From the NCBI RefSeq assembly GCF_900101885.1, contig NZ_FNAN01000015.1, positions 173,334 to 237,333 on the forward strand: DNA of 64,000 bases, written 5' to 3'. This document shows, piece by piece, positions 1 to 10,298 of the stretch; positions within the stretch are counted from its first letter, which is position 1, and each line of letters begins with the position of its first letter. The stretch comes from Dyadobacter soli (GTDB lineage Bacteria > Bacteroidota > Bacteroidia > Cytophagales > Spirosomataceae). Below the pieces are notes generated by a model. The model ran no database searches, was not told the DNA's origin, and worked only from the letters and a program-made list of their open reading frames with translations. The translations under genes were made by a program, and so were the position numbers.

Positions 1-515
1 TCATTGGTAAAGGTATTCCTGATGGATTTGGCACATTCCTGAACACATTCAACTACAAGCAATGGTCGTTGACCGTAGATTTGCAATACATGTACGGCAA
101 CGACGTGCTCGACCGTAGTATCCACTCGGCCGAAGACCGCCAGGGTATTGCCAACAGCTATAAAACCGTGTTGAATGCGTGGACCGAAAGCAACCAGAAT
201 ACGACGATCGCGCAGATCCGTCCGATCAATGCTTACTATACGACCAACAACGACAGCCATAAAGTAACCGACGCATCGTTTATCCGCGGACGTAACCTGT
301 TGCTCGCCTATGTATTCCCGTCGCACATCGCTTCGAAAATGAAACTGGAACGCCTGAGAGCTTATGCATCCGTTCAGAACTTCTTTGTAGCAACTAAATA
401 CAAAGGTTATGACCCCGAGGTATCCAATTCCGGATCGCCGTTCGACCAGGGATTTGGTTTGTATGACTATCCGAAGCCAAGAGTATTCATGCTCGGCCTG
501 AACATCGGTTTATAA
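1..515 (+). CDS. SusC/RagA-family TonB-dependent receptor, C-terminal fragment
   Basis: An open frame runs in from the left window edge (first full codon at base 3) and stops at 513-515. The visible ~170 residues show alternating aromatic/polar beta-strands with a YMYGNDV segment, and end in a strand with a Leu-Gly-Leu-Asn-Ile-Gly-Leu tail. That is the usual ending of an outer-membrane SusC barrel. A SusD gene follows 27 bp later, the standard susC-susD order, so this should be the nutrient-importing barrel of a SusCD pair. The plug and most of the barrel lie outside the window, and the substrate cannot be inferred. Confidence 0.9.
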   Translation, partial: IGKGIPDGFGTFLNTFNYKQWSLTVDLQYMYGNDVLDRSIHSAEDRQGIANSYKTVLNAWTESNQNTTIAQIRPINAYYTTNNDSHKVTDASFIRGRNLLLAYVFPSHIASKMKLERLRAYASVQNFFVATKYKGYDPEVSNSGSPFDQGFGLYDYPKPRVFMLGLNIGL

Positions 516-542
516 CAATATTGACTCTTACCGAAAGTAACA

Positions 543-2042
543 ATGACAATCATATCAAAGAAAATCGGCTTGCTCGCTATGCTGAGCTTATTCGGGGCCA
601 CAGGTTGCTCCGACTTCCTGGATGAGTCGGACCCCAGTAACTTCACCGAAGAGAACTATTTCACGCAGCCCGCGCACGCCAGAAGCTCCGTGAATGCGAT
701 ATACACGCCTTTGCGCGAGCCTATGAGCAGCGGCTTCGGCGGGGGCGCGTGGATGATGCCCGAGTTCGCGACCGGATTGGCCGGTACCGACCTTGGTCAG
801 GCTGTGAACAGCTATTTTATCAAAGATTTGCGGAACACATCCGACAATGGCTACGGGCAGACTTACTGGACGCAGTATTACAAAGGCATTGCCGGTGCGA
901 ACTTGTCGCTGGCCCGGATACCCGGTATTACCATGGATGCCGCTGAAATGAAGAAGGTGCTGGGGGAAGCCTATTTCCTCCGTGCATTCTATTATTTCCA
1001 GCTCGTGCAGATGTTCGGTAATATCCCGCTTGTGACGGAGCCTGTTGGCCTGCAATCGGAGCAGCTGCGTCCTTCCGCGGCCACCCCGGAAGCAATTTAC
1101 AACCAGATCGTGGAGGATTTGAAAGCAGCCGAGGCAGCCGGCCTTCCGATGACCGAAAACAGCGGTAAAGTGACGCTCGGCGCGGTGAAATCCCTGCTGG
1201 CGAAAGTGTACCTTACCATGGCGGGTTACCCGTTGCAAAAAGGCGCTGCGTACTATGACCTGGCCGCTAAAAAGGCAGAGGAAGTGATCGATTCCAAGGC
1301 ATTCAAGCTTTTCACTTCTTACGACGACCTGCATAACCCGACGAAGAAGAACATCGAGGAGAATATCTTCATGATCCAGTACAAAACGCAGCTGATCCCT
1401 TCCGGCTGGCAGGTTTCCATTATTCCTTACAACAAAAATATCTCTGCCTATTCCGATGAAACGGGCGGTATTTACGCGACGGGCGATTTTGTGAAGTCTT
1501 TCGAAGCGGGTGATTTGCGGGCAAAAGAAAAGCAATTCTTCTTCACCAAGTTTACCAATGAAACCGATCGTAACAAGGAGGTGGATCTCGGGGGCTTTTT
1601 TATCTACAAACATTTTGACAATGTAGCCCAAACCACCAGCGCCAACAGCGACTTGAACTGGCCGGTGATCCGCTATGCAGACGTGCTGCTGATGTACGCG
1701 GAAGCATCCAATGAGGTAGGAGGGCCGTCGGCCAAGGCTTACGAGGGCGTGAATGCGATCCGTACGCGTGCGCAGCTGCCTGCACTCGCGGGGCTCAACA
1801 AAGATACTTTCCGCGATGCCATACTCAGCGAGCGCTGGCATGAACTCTGCTTCGAGAACATCACCTGGTTTGATATGGCACGTTTGCGGAAAGCTTATAA
1901 TGTGACCACCAAGAAGTTTGAAAATTATGTGGGCCACAAATTCTCTTACGGTCCTACTTTGACCGAGCGCGAATTGCTTTTCCCTATTCCCACGCCCGAA
2001 ATACGTAACAATACGAATCTGGACCAGAACAAAGGATATTAG
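543..2042 (+). CDS. SusD/RagB-family nutrient-binding outer-membrane lipoprotein
   Basis: This 499-residue protein is the surface-exposed lipoprotein lid that captures substrate for the preceding SusC barrel. The N-terminus has a short Lys-containing n-region, a hydrophobic stretch and a lipobox ending in Ala-Thr-Gly-Cys at about residue 22, followed by the acidic SDFLDESDPS segment typical of SusD. The FLRAFYYFQLVQMFGNIPLV stretch near residue 146 is the hallmark SusD helix. The C-terminal region with ERWHELCFENITWFDMARL and the LFPIPTPEI ending is also typical. It is transcribed with the upstream susC and followed by a palindromic terminator. Substrate unknown: no glycoside hydrolase lies next to it in the window. 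Confidence 0.95.
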   Translation: MTIISKKIGLLAMLSLFGATGCSDFLDESDPSNFTEENYFTQPAHARSSVNAIYTPLREPMSSGFGGGAWMMPEFATGLAGTDLGQAVNSYFIKDLRNTSDNGYGQTYWTQYYKGIAGANLSLARIPGITMDAAEMKKVLGEAYFLRAFYYFQLVQMFGNIPLVTEPVGLQSEQLRPSAATPEAIYNQIVEDLKAAEAAGLPMTENSGKVTLGAVKSLLAKVYLTMAGYPLQKGAAYYDLAAKKAEEVIDSKAFKLFTSYDDLHNPTKKNIEENIFMIQYKTQLIPSGWQVSIIPYNKNISAYSDETGGIYATGDFVKSFEAGDLRAKEKQFFFTKFTNETDRNKEVDLGGFFIYKHFDNVAQTTSANSDLNWPVIRYADVLLMYAEASNEVGGPSAKAYEGVNAIRTRAQLPALAGLNKDTFRDAILSERWHELCFENITWFDMARLRKAYNVTTKKFENYVGHKFSYGPTLTERELLFPIPTPEIRNNTNLDQNKGY

Positions 2043-2093
2043 CAGAACAGGTTAATCCATTAAACTCAGTCAGTTTAATAGTAGATAGTAATA

Positions 2094-2125
2094 AATAAGC
2101 CGCCGGAAATTTCCGGCGGCTTATT
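2094..2125. terminator. bidirectional palindromic terminator between convergent genes
   Basis: A perfect 32-bp palindrome (16-bp arms, centre at 2109/2110) has a GC-rich core, GCCGCCGG/CCGGCGGC, flanked by AATAA and TTATT. It sits between the susD stop and the stop of the convergent giant gene. The T-rich edges on both strands suit a terminator that works in both directions. Confidence 0.8.
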
Positions 2126-2150
2126 TGCTTTACAACTAATCTGATGAATG

Positions 2151-5100
2151 CTATCTGTTAACCATGATCTTCGAGTTCTCGACTTTGCCGTTCAACCGGC
2201 TGATCTCGACCACATACATTCCCGCAGCCACATTGCGCAGGCTGACCAATGCAGTAGGCTTGTCGCCGGAGTCGTAGATAGTCCGGCCTAGCATGTCGAA
2301 GATACGCACCTGTTTCACCTGGTTCCAGTTGGTGGTGTTGATCTTCATGTGATCGCTTACCGGGTTTGGATACAGCGTGGTGACCACTTCCGAACCGAAA
2401 TTGAGGTTTACAATGCGGCTGTAAGCGAACGTTTCGTCTTTATCGATCATTTTGAGACGGTAGAAGTTGGCGCCTTCCGTAGGCTCGACGTGACGGAACG
2501 AGTAGTTACGCGTTACGGTACTTTCTCCATTAGAAGCCATTGTGCCGACGATCGCCCAGTTTTTGCCATCCGCGCTGTGCTGGATGTCGAAGCGGTCGCT
2601 GTTGGTTTCCTCCGATGTTGCCCAGGTCAGTACCGCGCTGTTTTCTTCTTTTACACCATTGAATGAAATGAGTGTAACCGGCAGCGGGTTGGATGCGGTA
2701 CTCAATGTCCATGGGGAGAATTGGGCCACGTCAAATGCGGTGGTAGTATACCGGTCGCCGCTGAGTGAAGCTGTGAATGCATCGGTTTTCTTCTCCCATA
2801 TTGTACCATTGTAGCGGTAGCCGTACAGTGTTCCCGGATTTTGCAAATTCAGGAAGTTTTTCAGGAAGCTTAGCTTCACATCGTCCCTTCCCGCACCTGC
2901 ATTGCCCGGTGTGATGACCCACAATACCTTGATCGAGCCTGCCCCGAAGCTCGGAGTAATAGGATCATTGGATGTGGTCCTTTCGATAACCAATGAACCA
3001 AGATCGCTTCCCGCCGGAAGGTCTACCCCGAGGAAGTTGATCGCTCCTGTGCCAACCGGACGGCTCAGCATGATTGCCTTGCCGAGAATGTGGCTTGCAG
3101 AGCTTTCAGCCTTGGGGCCGGTTGTGATATCGCTGGCATTCACTGCAAACGCGATTGGCGCTGCGGTAGCATCTAGTATGCCGCTGGTAAATACCAGTTT
3201 GCCTTCGATAATGGCCGGGTAAGTCGGGCCGCCGGAAGGGATCGCGACATTCCCATTGAGATCCACAGTTGCGTCGTCATCTGTAAAGAGGATTGAACCT
3301 GCGGTATTGCCGTTGCGGTTGAAAACGATCCCATCTTTCAATGTCAGGTTGGTGATCGCAGAGCCGTTGGTCGTCGCTACGGAAATGGCCGTCATCGTGC
3401 TTCCCGTCATTTTAATTTCTGTGGAACCGACTTCCGCCACCGCATCCTTGCCCAGCACCTGCACACCGTAAACAGAAGGCTGGTCAATGGCCACATTGTT
3501 GACGAGTGTCACCTTCACCGTCGCATTGTTGCTGTTCGAAGTATTGTCTTTTACGACAACCCCGTTCGCTGCGCCGTTGATCGTCACGCCATCCACAGTG
3601 TATGCGCTCGCATCCGCATTCGATCCCGCGTTGTCGGGATAGCCGTCGAAATTGTTGGCAAATACACCCGTAGCCACCGTAGAAACGGTTCCGCCTTTGA
3701 TAGTCACCGTATTCGACGGGTTGTTCCAGAGGTGATAACCATTTGAAACACCTGCAATGCCGGTAATGTTGTTGTTTTCAACCACCGGCGCCACGGTTCC
3801 CTGTGTGGAGCTGACCATGATACCGTCGTTCAGAATTGTACCTGCAAGTGCGGTGATCGTGTTGTTTTTGATCGAGAAGTTCGAGGCACTGGCGTAAGTC
3901 AGGTTGTGCCAGATACCCTTCCGGCTCGCTTCGATCGTGTTGGACTCGATGGCATGGCTGTTGCCGGGATCAGCCTGGTAAAAGTTACCTGTCTGTACCC
4001 CGATGCGCACCGCGGTCATCACGTTGTTCGTAACGTTTGCGTAGCCATTGTTATACAGCAATACGCCGATTCCGAACGTCGAAGGCAGCAGGTTCGAGAA
4101 CTTGTTGTCGCTCACGGTATTTCCGCTGGTAGCGGCCCCTCCATTGGTATCGTTGTAAATATCGACACCGGCGTAGTTGAGGTTTCTAATAATATTGTTT
4201 TTGATCAACAAATTGGTTACCCCGCCTGTTGCCGCGATACCTTCGGCTGCATTCACATCGGCAGAACCCATGGCTACGCCGCCTGAAAAGGCTGTATTAT
4301 CGCCGTCGATCGTGAAGCCGTCGATTTCAAGGCCGGTCAATGCGCCATCCACTGAAACGATGATGCCGTTTTCGTGGTCGGTCACGGCGGGTACTATTAT
4401 CGTTTCATCATCACGGCTGCCGGTGTTTGGATTAACGCCCGCATTGGCACCCAGTAGCTTCACAGCCTTGTTGATGACCAGCGCCTCGGCATAAGTGCCT
4501 TCCTGTACATTCACATTCCAGCCCGCCTGTGCGGCTTCGACGCCCCGCTGGATTTTGGGCGTAAGTGTGGCAGGTGTGAAACTGAGCGGAGTGACATAGG
4601 TATTGCCGGATTTTACAGTCGCAAAACCAAGCACGGAGTTGTCGATTTTGTGGACGATTTTATCCTCTACATCATAAAGCGATGCGAGCGACATACCCGA
4701 GGCCAGTTCCGGGCCTGATCCTACGTCGAACTTGTTGTTGCTTGCATCCACATTGCCGCTCCATGGTGCCATAGTAGTCGACGGCGTACTGCCCGGACCT
4801 ACGGATGGGCCTGTCTGGTTATCCATGAAAATGAAGTTAGCGAGCGAGCCGGCAAATTCATTCTCACTACCCGCCGTACCGATATTGAAGGTGCCGAATA
4901 CCGGGCTGTCGTTATCATGGTTATAGAATGCGATACCGGTTCCGCCGGCCGATCCCGATCCGTTGAATGTGTTCTTCGTCAGGGTGGCACTTACACTTGG
5001 AGCATAGTAGCCGCTGGACGAGCTGAGCTCTTTCGTATTCACCGTCACGTGGCGGAATGTGGTAGAGCCTGAAAGCGGGTTGAATGCGTTGTTATCCATG

Positions 5101-8100
5101 GTCACATTCTGCACGTTTTCAAGACTTACACCCCATTCATAGCCGTTCAGCGTGTTTTCCGTCACAACAATGGGTTTATTGTTGTAATTGTTTTTCAAAC
5201 GAAGCACAGCGGTACCCGACGCATTCGCGGCAACTCCTGCAAAGGTGTTTTTACTGATTGTCAGCCCGGTTGCGGAAGCATTCATTTCCGGAACTTCCAC
5301 ACCACCGCCTTTGAACTGGTTCTCGCTGATATCCACAGCGCCGTTGCTTGCAAAGCGGACGATCACGTCATGGTTGATCGTAAGCAGATCGTTGAATTTG
5401 AATGTGCCTGCCGCTTCATCCGCTGCGATACCCGCGCGGAAGCCATTAGCGCCTACGCCGGTAACGATGTTGTTCGTAAAGATGATCTCGTTCACACCCC
5501 CCACCGCGGTACGGTAGTTGGTAACACCGCCATAGTTGACACTCACCGCATTCCGGTCGCCGTAGGCTCCGCTCATTGCCGTGCCGTAAGCCTCGATGAG
5601 GTTATTGATTACGGTGATCTTGTCGATAGCCGGGCCACTTGCGACGATTGCGCTTTTCAGCTTCGCCATATCGACTTTGAAATTCAGATTATCGATCAGC
5701 ACATCGTTGGCGGAAATATCGAAGATCGTCAGCTTGCCGGCAGGCGTTCCCGTGAAGTTGATTTCCGGGCGAGTCGCCGTAGCACTTTGAATGGATACCG
5801 ATTTGTTCACGATCACCTGCTCGTCAAACTTACCTTCACCGACTTTGATCATGTGGCTGTCCAGCGTTTTGGCGCTGGCTACGGCCGCATTGATCGAGCA
5901 GAACGTACCTCCGGTGTTGATGTTGATCACAAAGCCCGCAACAGCGTTGTACTGCACGTTCCGTACGGGATTACCGCCGTTGCCGGACACTTCGATGCCG
6001 CAGGAATAAGGCGCATTGCCCCGTCCGAAGAACTGGTCATTGAGATTAGCCTGGTCGCCGTCAGTAGTTGAATAGGCGATGTAAGGCAAATGGCCCGATT
6101 GACGCTGTACATCCACTTCATTGCCTGAAACCGGGTTGTTGATCACCTTGTGGTTGGTGCCTTCGACTACAATGCCGAAACCTTCGCTGGTGCTTGGCTG
6201 GGTGAAGCCGGTTACAGTATTGTTTGTTACAACCACGCCGGTTGGCACATCCACATTGCCATTGGCTTCGATCACCCCGCGGCGGTACACCGCGATACCG
6301 GCAAGGTCACGCATTTCGGCGGGAGGTAATGTGCCCATTGTCACGGTATTGTTTCTGACAATGATAGAGCCATCCAGCTGGTCGTCGGTACTGCCTGTAC
6401 CGTTCGGGTTTTTGATTTCAATACCAAAACGGCCGTTTACTGTAATGGTGTTAGCCTCGATAATGTTGGGCCCCGCGCCGCTCGTAAGCCCCACGAGCCC
6501 GATCGAGCTGTCGTTACCCTCGATGATGTTGTCCTTGATCAGCACGCCTGAGGCACTGCCATCTTGCAGCTCGATACCGCAGCAGTTGTTGCCCCTGACG
6601 GTCGAATTGATAATGGTAATATCCTTTTTGAAACCGTTCCAGATCACGATCCCGCGCGCTCCGCCGCCTGGGCCGCCATTATTCTCGACGGTAAGATCGT
6701 CGATGGTCACGTCTTCCACCGGCCCATTGGCGTAGAAGCCGGAAGCCGAGGTATTATTGGAGCTTACCACGTGCAGGACGGTCAGGTTGTTGTTGCCGCC
6801 GACGGCGTAGATGCCGGCACTGCTGTTACCGTTCAAACCTGTGTAGTTTTTGATGCTCAGGTTCTGAATGGTCACATTGGTTTTGCCGCTGTTGATCACA
6901 ATGCCCGATCCTGTGCCCGGGAGTCCGGTACCATCCAGGAGTACACCGGCTTTGGATTCGCCGCTCAGAATGAGTGCTTTCGAAAGTGTCACGCGCTCGT
7001 TGTAAGTACCCTTCGCGATCGCGATTTCATCGCCGTCCTGGGTGTCTGTGTCATCCACAGCTGCCTGAATGGTGGCAAATGTTTCGTTTGTACGCAGGTT
7101 TTTAACACTGAACTCGCAAGGTGCCGAGGTTTGGAAACCTGTCGTACCCGGCTGATTGTCCGTTCCGTTGGTCAGTTTCGGTGCCGCGGTAATGCTACCG
7201 CCTCCCGTGCTGCTTAGCAATGCGCCGCCATCGAACCAGTTACAAGAAGCATCGGTAGTGCCTGAGCCTTCATTGACAATGTCGAAAATCAGCGAACCTA
7301 CAAAGCTGTTACTGTTGATTTTGGCAGGCGAGCCGGGATTATCATTTCCCGCCTTACGCACCACCACACCTTTGCCGGTTGCATTGAAAATGTTGTTCAG
7401 CACTTGAACAGGCATAGCGCCCGCTTCGTAGTTAGGAGGCGTGTTGCCGGTGTACAAGCCGCCAAGCCATGCGATACCCTCCGAATAGCCGGTTACCTCG
7501 TTGTTCTGGTACACGACGTTTTTGTTGCTACCCGAGCGTGAAGTAACCCAGAAAGCAGTCTGACGGTTCTTGTCGGCTGTGTTGCCAGGTTCCTGGTTGG
7601 TGAATTTGTTGCCGGTGATCTGAATGTCGGCATCCATATTATGGCCGTTTTCCCAGATCCCTTTGATCGCCGCCGGGTTCGCATTAGGCGTACCGGTTAC
7701 GGTGAACTCGTTATTAATGATTTTCAAACCATCATAAGCAGTACCACCGCTCGTAGCCGACTGGATCGCGTAAGTGACCGAGTATTTCGAGTTGGCGTCG
7801 TCGCTTACCCCGGTACCGTCGATGAAGAACTTGTTGTTGCTGATCTCGATGCTTTTACCATACACATAATGGATACCGATGTTCTGGAAGTTATCGGCTG
7901 CCGCGGCACTGGCATTCAAATCCGCAGGGATATGGAATTCGTTGCCGGTGATTTTCATGTTGTCGGCAACATCCGCCGGTCCGTTCACGTGATCGGCGAT
8001 GATCGATACGTCGAAACCTTTCAGAATGAGGTTGCTGATCGTCCAGTTTTTGAAGCTGCTGCCGGTTTTGCTGTTCAGGAACAGGAACGTTTCCAGCGAA

Positions 8101-10298
8101 GTGACGGCGAGGTCGCCGCCGCCGTCCACGGTTGCACCTGAATTGGAAGTAATGGTAACCCCGTTCACAGCCGCCGGTGGTGTAATGCTGTAATTGTCGC
8201 CGTTACCGGTTACTGTTCCGATCCCGTCACCTGCTTTCGCATTGGTACCTTTTGCCCATTCAGCTGCCGCATTGGTTTCGGTCCAGTCGAAGTTGCCGTT
8301 CAAAGAGATGGTCTGGTTTTCCTGCACGCAACCGATCGCGTTCGCGAGAATGCGGTAGTTGTTGTTAGCCGCGGTGAAAGAACCAGTGACCGCGTCCACA
8401 TTCAATGTCGAGTTGGTCGGAACGAAACTGAGGTCCGCAGGCCCTGGTGCCGGAATGTTGATCAGCCAGGGAGCGGTCGTAACATCGGCGATCCTGTTGC
8501 CGGCAAACGATGCGAAGAACCCTGGCGAGCTTCCACCGAATTGGCCGGGAGTCTGAGCGAGGTAGCCTGGCTCCTGGGCTCCGAGAGGATCCGAATTGGT
8601 TGTTGCGGCATTTGTATTGAAAGTATTACAAGTCAGATCGGCCGTTGCATACACGCTCGTACTCCCGGTGCCGTGCGCGTAGATATCGGTATGCCAGTTG
8701 CCGCTGAATGCATTGTGACGCACTTTGACATTGTTGGCGGTGATACCTGTGCCGAAGCCGTGATTGAATATGATACCGTGTGTAAAGTTGTCGCGGATGA
8801 TGTTGTTGGTGATGGTCGAATTGCTGATGTCCACGCCCAGCGAGATACCGGTGCGGTTTTTCTCGATCAAACTGTTGGTGATTTTGAAACCCTGCTGTGT
8901 ATGGGCGTAAATGCCGCTGCGCTGGTCTCGTACATTCACCTGGTCGATGACCACATTAGCAGCATTAATATGGATACCCGCATCCCGGTTACCTTTCTGC
9001 CAAACCGCCAGCGAGGTGCCGTAGTCGCGCGTTACGCTCAGTTTTTCGATCTTCGCGTCCGCTGCCAAAACTTTGATAACCGCGTCGCCGTTGCCGACCA
9101 ATCCAATGTCGTACGTGCCGCGGATTACCACGTCATTCCGGCTGCTGCCGCTCAGGGTTACTTTTTTCGTGATAAACACATTGTCGCTGTAAACGCCGTT
9201 AGGCAGCGTGATCACCGCGTCGGTATTCGATCCTGCGATTGCGTCCGCTATCGATGGGAAGTAGTTAAATGTGCCGTGACCGCTGATGTTGGTACTGTTA
9301 GAAGAAACAAAATTGACGGTTCCCGGCCGTGGCTGCACCTGATCGGCGTAGATGACCGTCGTATTGTCGATCGCGCCGGTGTTGGTACCCGAAATCTGGT
9401 TAGGGTAGCTCACTTCGGTAAGCGTGTTGTTGGCTTCCAGAATCGGCGGGGCGGGATTGTCGTGATCGCTGACGTTGAAGCCTCCGTTGGTATTACCGGC
9501 AAAAATGGTCGGGTTTGCGCTGCCCAGCCAGTTATTACGAAGTATCAGCTTGGTGCCGGCTGCCGTGTTGTCGTTCTCGATGCCGCCGGCGAGGTTGCCG
9601 GTGATATTGTTGCTGATCAGGTATGCTTCGATGGGAGAATTGGGATTCTCAGTCAGGATGAAGCCGTACGAGCGGTTGTTGGTCAGCTCATTATCGACGA
9701 TGTAAATCTTCGATAGAGGTGTTACGCCAGCGCTTCCCGGGAAAATGATACCGGTGCGGTTGTCCTGAAAGCGGTTCCTTTTGATCGTAATGTCGGTTGA
9801 GCCCGGTTCAAGGTAAATGGCCGTCCGGTTGCGGTGGAAGTAGCAGTTTTCGATTAAAACGTTATTCGCGCCGGCTTGTAATGCCACCGAAATGCTGGGC
9901 GCAGCGGCATTGGGCGGGATTACTCGCTGGATTTTAAGGTTCCAGAGCTCGGTGTTGCCTTGCAGGGAAAGCGGTCCGCCCGACGCCGTGACAACGGAAT
10001 TGTCGCCCGCGGTTCCGATGATCTTTACCCCGCTCTTCACCGTTAGCGAAGAAACGATGTATGTACCCGCGTCCAGCAAAATACGGTCGCCCGACGACGC
10101 CTCGGCCATCGCTTTGGTAAGCGACGCAAACGGCGAACCGGCCGACGTTCCCGAGTTGGAGTCGTTGCCGGTAGCGGTAGTAAACTTGTCGTTAGCGGTA
10201 GAGTTATCGTTTACATAAATGATCTTCTGGGCATAGGATACCTGGCAGAGCGCCAGCAGGACGGACTGCAGCGCAATGCAAATAGCGAGTCGTTTCAT
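2151..10298 (-). CDS. giant secreted parallel beta-helix protein with T9SS C-terminal sorting domain
   Basis: This 2715-residue exported protein has a signal peptide (residues 1-24, ending SYAQ) and then a DUF1565-like segment (GTSAGSPFASLTKAMAEA near residue 50). Over 2000 residues of right-handed beta-helix coils follow, rich in I-x-N-N and NNxI turns. New helix modules seem to start near residues 343, 1074, 1466 and 1915, each with an 'AI/IQAAV...G.Y.E.V.I.K...L.G' N-cap as in pectate-lyase/NosD-type folds. Residues ~2536-2635 form the Ig/FN3-like domain common before T9SS tails. Residues ~2642-2715 (LYPNPVSDHM, then GMYVVEI) are a type A T9SS sorting domain. It is probably secreted or cell-surface attached. 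No lyase active site could be named, so adhesin or glycan-binding roles are as likely as catalysis. Confidence 0.88.
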   Translation of the reverse strand: MKRLAICIALQSVLLALCQVSYAQKIIYVNDNSTANDKFTTATGNDSNSGTSAGSPFASLTKAMAEASSGDRILLDAGTYIVSSLTVKSGVKIIGTAGDNSVVTASGGPLSLQGNTELWNLKIQRVIPPNAAAPSISVALQAGANNVLIENCYFHRNRTAIYLEPGSTDITIKRNRFQDNRTGIIFPGSAGVTPLSKIYIVDNELTNNRSYGFILTENPNSPIEAYLISNNITGNLAGGIENDNTAAGTKLILRNNWLGSANPTIFAGNTNGGFNVSDHDNPAPPILEANNTLTEVSYPNQISGTNTGAIDNTTVIYADQVQPRPGTVNFVSSNSTNISGHGTFNYFPSIADAIAGSNTDAVITLPNGVYSDNVFITKKVTLSGSSRNDVVIRGTYDIGLVGNGDAVIKVLAADAKIEKLSVTRDYGTSLAVWQKGNRDAGIHINAANVVIDQVNVRDQRSGIYAHTQQGFKITNSLIEKNRTGISLGVDISNSTITNNIIRDNFTHGIIFNHGFGTGITANNVKVRHNAFSGNWHTDIYAHGTGSTSVYATADLTCNTFNTNAATTNSDPLGAQEPGYLAQTPGQFGGSSPGFFASFAGNRIADVTTAPWLINIPAPGPADLSFVPTNSTLNVDAVTGSFTAANNNYRILANAIGCVQENQTISLNGNFDWTETNAAAEWAKGTNAKAGDGIGTVTGNGDNYSITPPAAVNGVTITSNSGATVDGGGDLAVTSLETFLFLNSKTGSSFKNWTISNLILKGFDVSIIADHVNGPADVADNMKITGNEFHIPADLNASAAAADNFQNIGIHYVYGKSIEISNNKFFIDGTGVSDDANSKYSVTYAIQSATSGGTAYDGLKIINNEFTVTGTPNANPAAIKGIWENGHNMDADIQITGNKFTNQEPGNTADKNRQTAFWVTSRSGSNKNVVYQNNEVTGYSEGIAWLGGLYTGNTPPNYEAGAMPVQVLNNIFNATGKGVVVRKAGNDNPGSPAKINSNSFVGSLIFDIVNEGSGTTDASCNWFDGGALLSSTGGGSITAAPKLTNGTDNQPGTTGFQTSAPCEFSVKNLRTNETFATIQAAVDDTDTQDGDEIAIAKGTYNERVTLSKALILSGESKAGVLLDGTGLPGTGSGIVINSGKTNVTIQNLSIKNYTGLNGNSSAGIYAVGGNNNLTVLHVVSSNNTSASGFYANGPVEDVTIDDLTVENNGGPGGGARGIVIWNGFKKDITIINSTVRGNNCCGIELQDGSASGVLIKDNIIEGNDSSIGLVGLTSGAGPNIIEANTITVNGRFGIEIKNPNGTGSTDDQLDGSIIVRNNTVTMGTLPPAEMRDLAGIAVYRRGVIEANGNVDVPTGVVVTNNTVTGFTQPSTSEGFGIVVEGTNHKVINNPVSGNEVDVQRQSGHLPYIAYSTTDGDQANLNDQFFGRGNAPYSCGIEVSGNGGNPVRNVQYNAVAGFVININTGGTFCSINAAVASAKTLDSHMIKVGEGKFDEQVIVNKSVSIQSATATRPEINFTGTPAGKLTIFDISANDVLIDNLNFKVDMAKLKSAIVASGPAIDKITVINNLIEAYGTAMSGAYGDRNAVSVNYGGVTNYRTAVGGVNEIIFTNNIVTGVGANGFRAGIAADEAAGTFKFNDLLTINHDVIVRFASNGAVDISENQFKGGGVEVPEMNASATGLTISKNTFAGVAANASGTAVLRLKNNYNNKPIVVTENTLNGYEWGVSLENVQNVTMDNNAFNPLSGSTTFRHVTVNTKELSSSSGYYAPSVSATLTKNTFNGSGSAGGTGIAFYNHDNDSPVFGTFNIGTAGSENEFAGSLANFIFMDNQTGPSVGPGSTPSTTMAPWSGNVDASNNKFDVGSGPELASGMSLASLYDVEDKIVHKIDNSVLGFATVKSGNTYVTPLSFTPATLTPKIQRGVEAAQAGWNVNVQEGTYAEALVINKAVKLLGANAGVNPNTGSRDDETIIVPAVTDHENGIIVSVDGALTGLEIDGFTIDGDNTAFSGGVAMGSADVNAAEGIAATGGVTNLLIKNNIIRNLNYAGVDIYNDTNGGAATSGNTVSDNKFSNLLPSTFGIGVLLYNNGYANVTNNVMTAVRIGVQTGNFYQADPGNSHAIESNTIEASRKGIWHNLTYASASNFSIKNNTITALAGTILNDGIMVSSTQGTVAPVVENNNITGIAGVSNGYHLWNNPSNTVTIKGGTVSTVATGVFANNFDGYPDNAGSNADASAYTVDGVTINGAANGVVVKDNTSNSNNATVKVTLVNNVAIDQPSVYGVQVLGKDAVAEVGSTEIKMTGSTMTAISVATTNGSAITNLTLKDGIVFNRNGNTAGSILFTDDDATVDLNGNVAIPSGGPTYPAIIEGKLVFTSGILDATAAPIAFAVNASDITTGPKAESSASHILGKAIMLSRPVGTGAINFLGVDLPAGSDLGSLVIERTTSNDPITPSFGAGSIKVLWVITPGNAGAGRDDVKLSFLKNFLNLQNPGTLYGYRYNGTIWEKKTDAFTASLSGDRYTTTAFDVAQFSPWTLSTASNPLPVTLISFNGVKEENSAVLTWATSEETNSDRFDIQHSADGKNWAIVGTMASNGESTVTRNYSFRHVEPTEGANFYRLKMIDKDETFAYSRIVNLNFGSEVVTTLYPNPVSDHMKINTTNWNQVKQVRIFDMLGRTIYDSGDKPTALVSLRNVAAGMYVVEISRLNGKVENSKIMVNR

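Noticed and set aside
588..1937. 449-codon minus-strand frame opposite susD
   Set aside because: It lies wholly inside a clear SusD gene, has no recognisable family and Cys/His/Arg-rich composition typical of an antisense shadow.
8541..9716. 391-codon plus-strand frame opposite the giant beta-helix gene
   Set aside because: Shadow frame; the minus-strand product has clear beta-helix repeats and a T9SS tail across this part.
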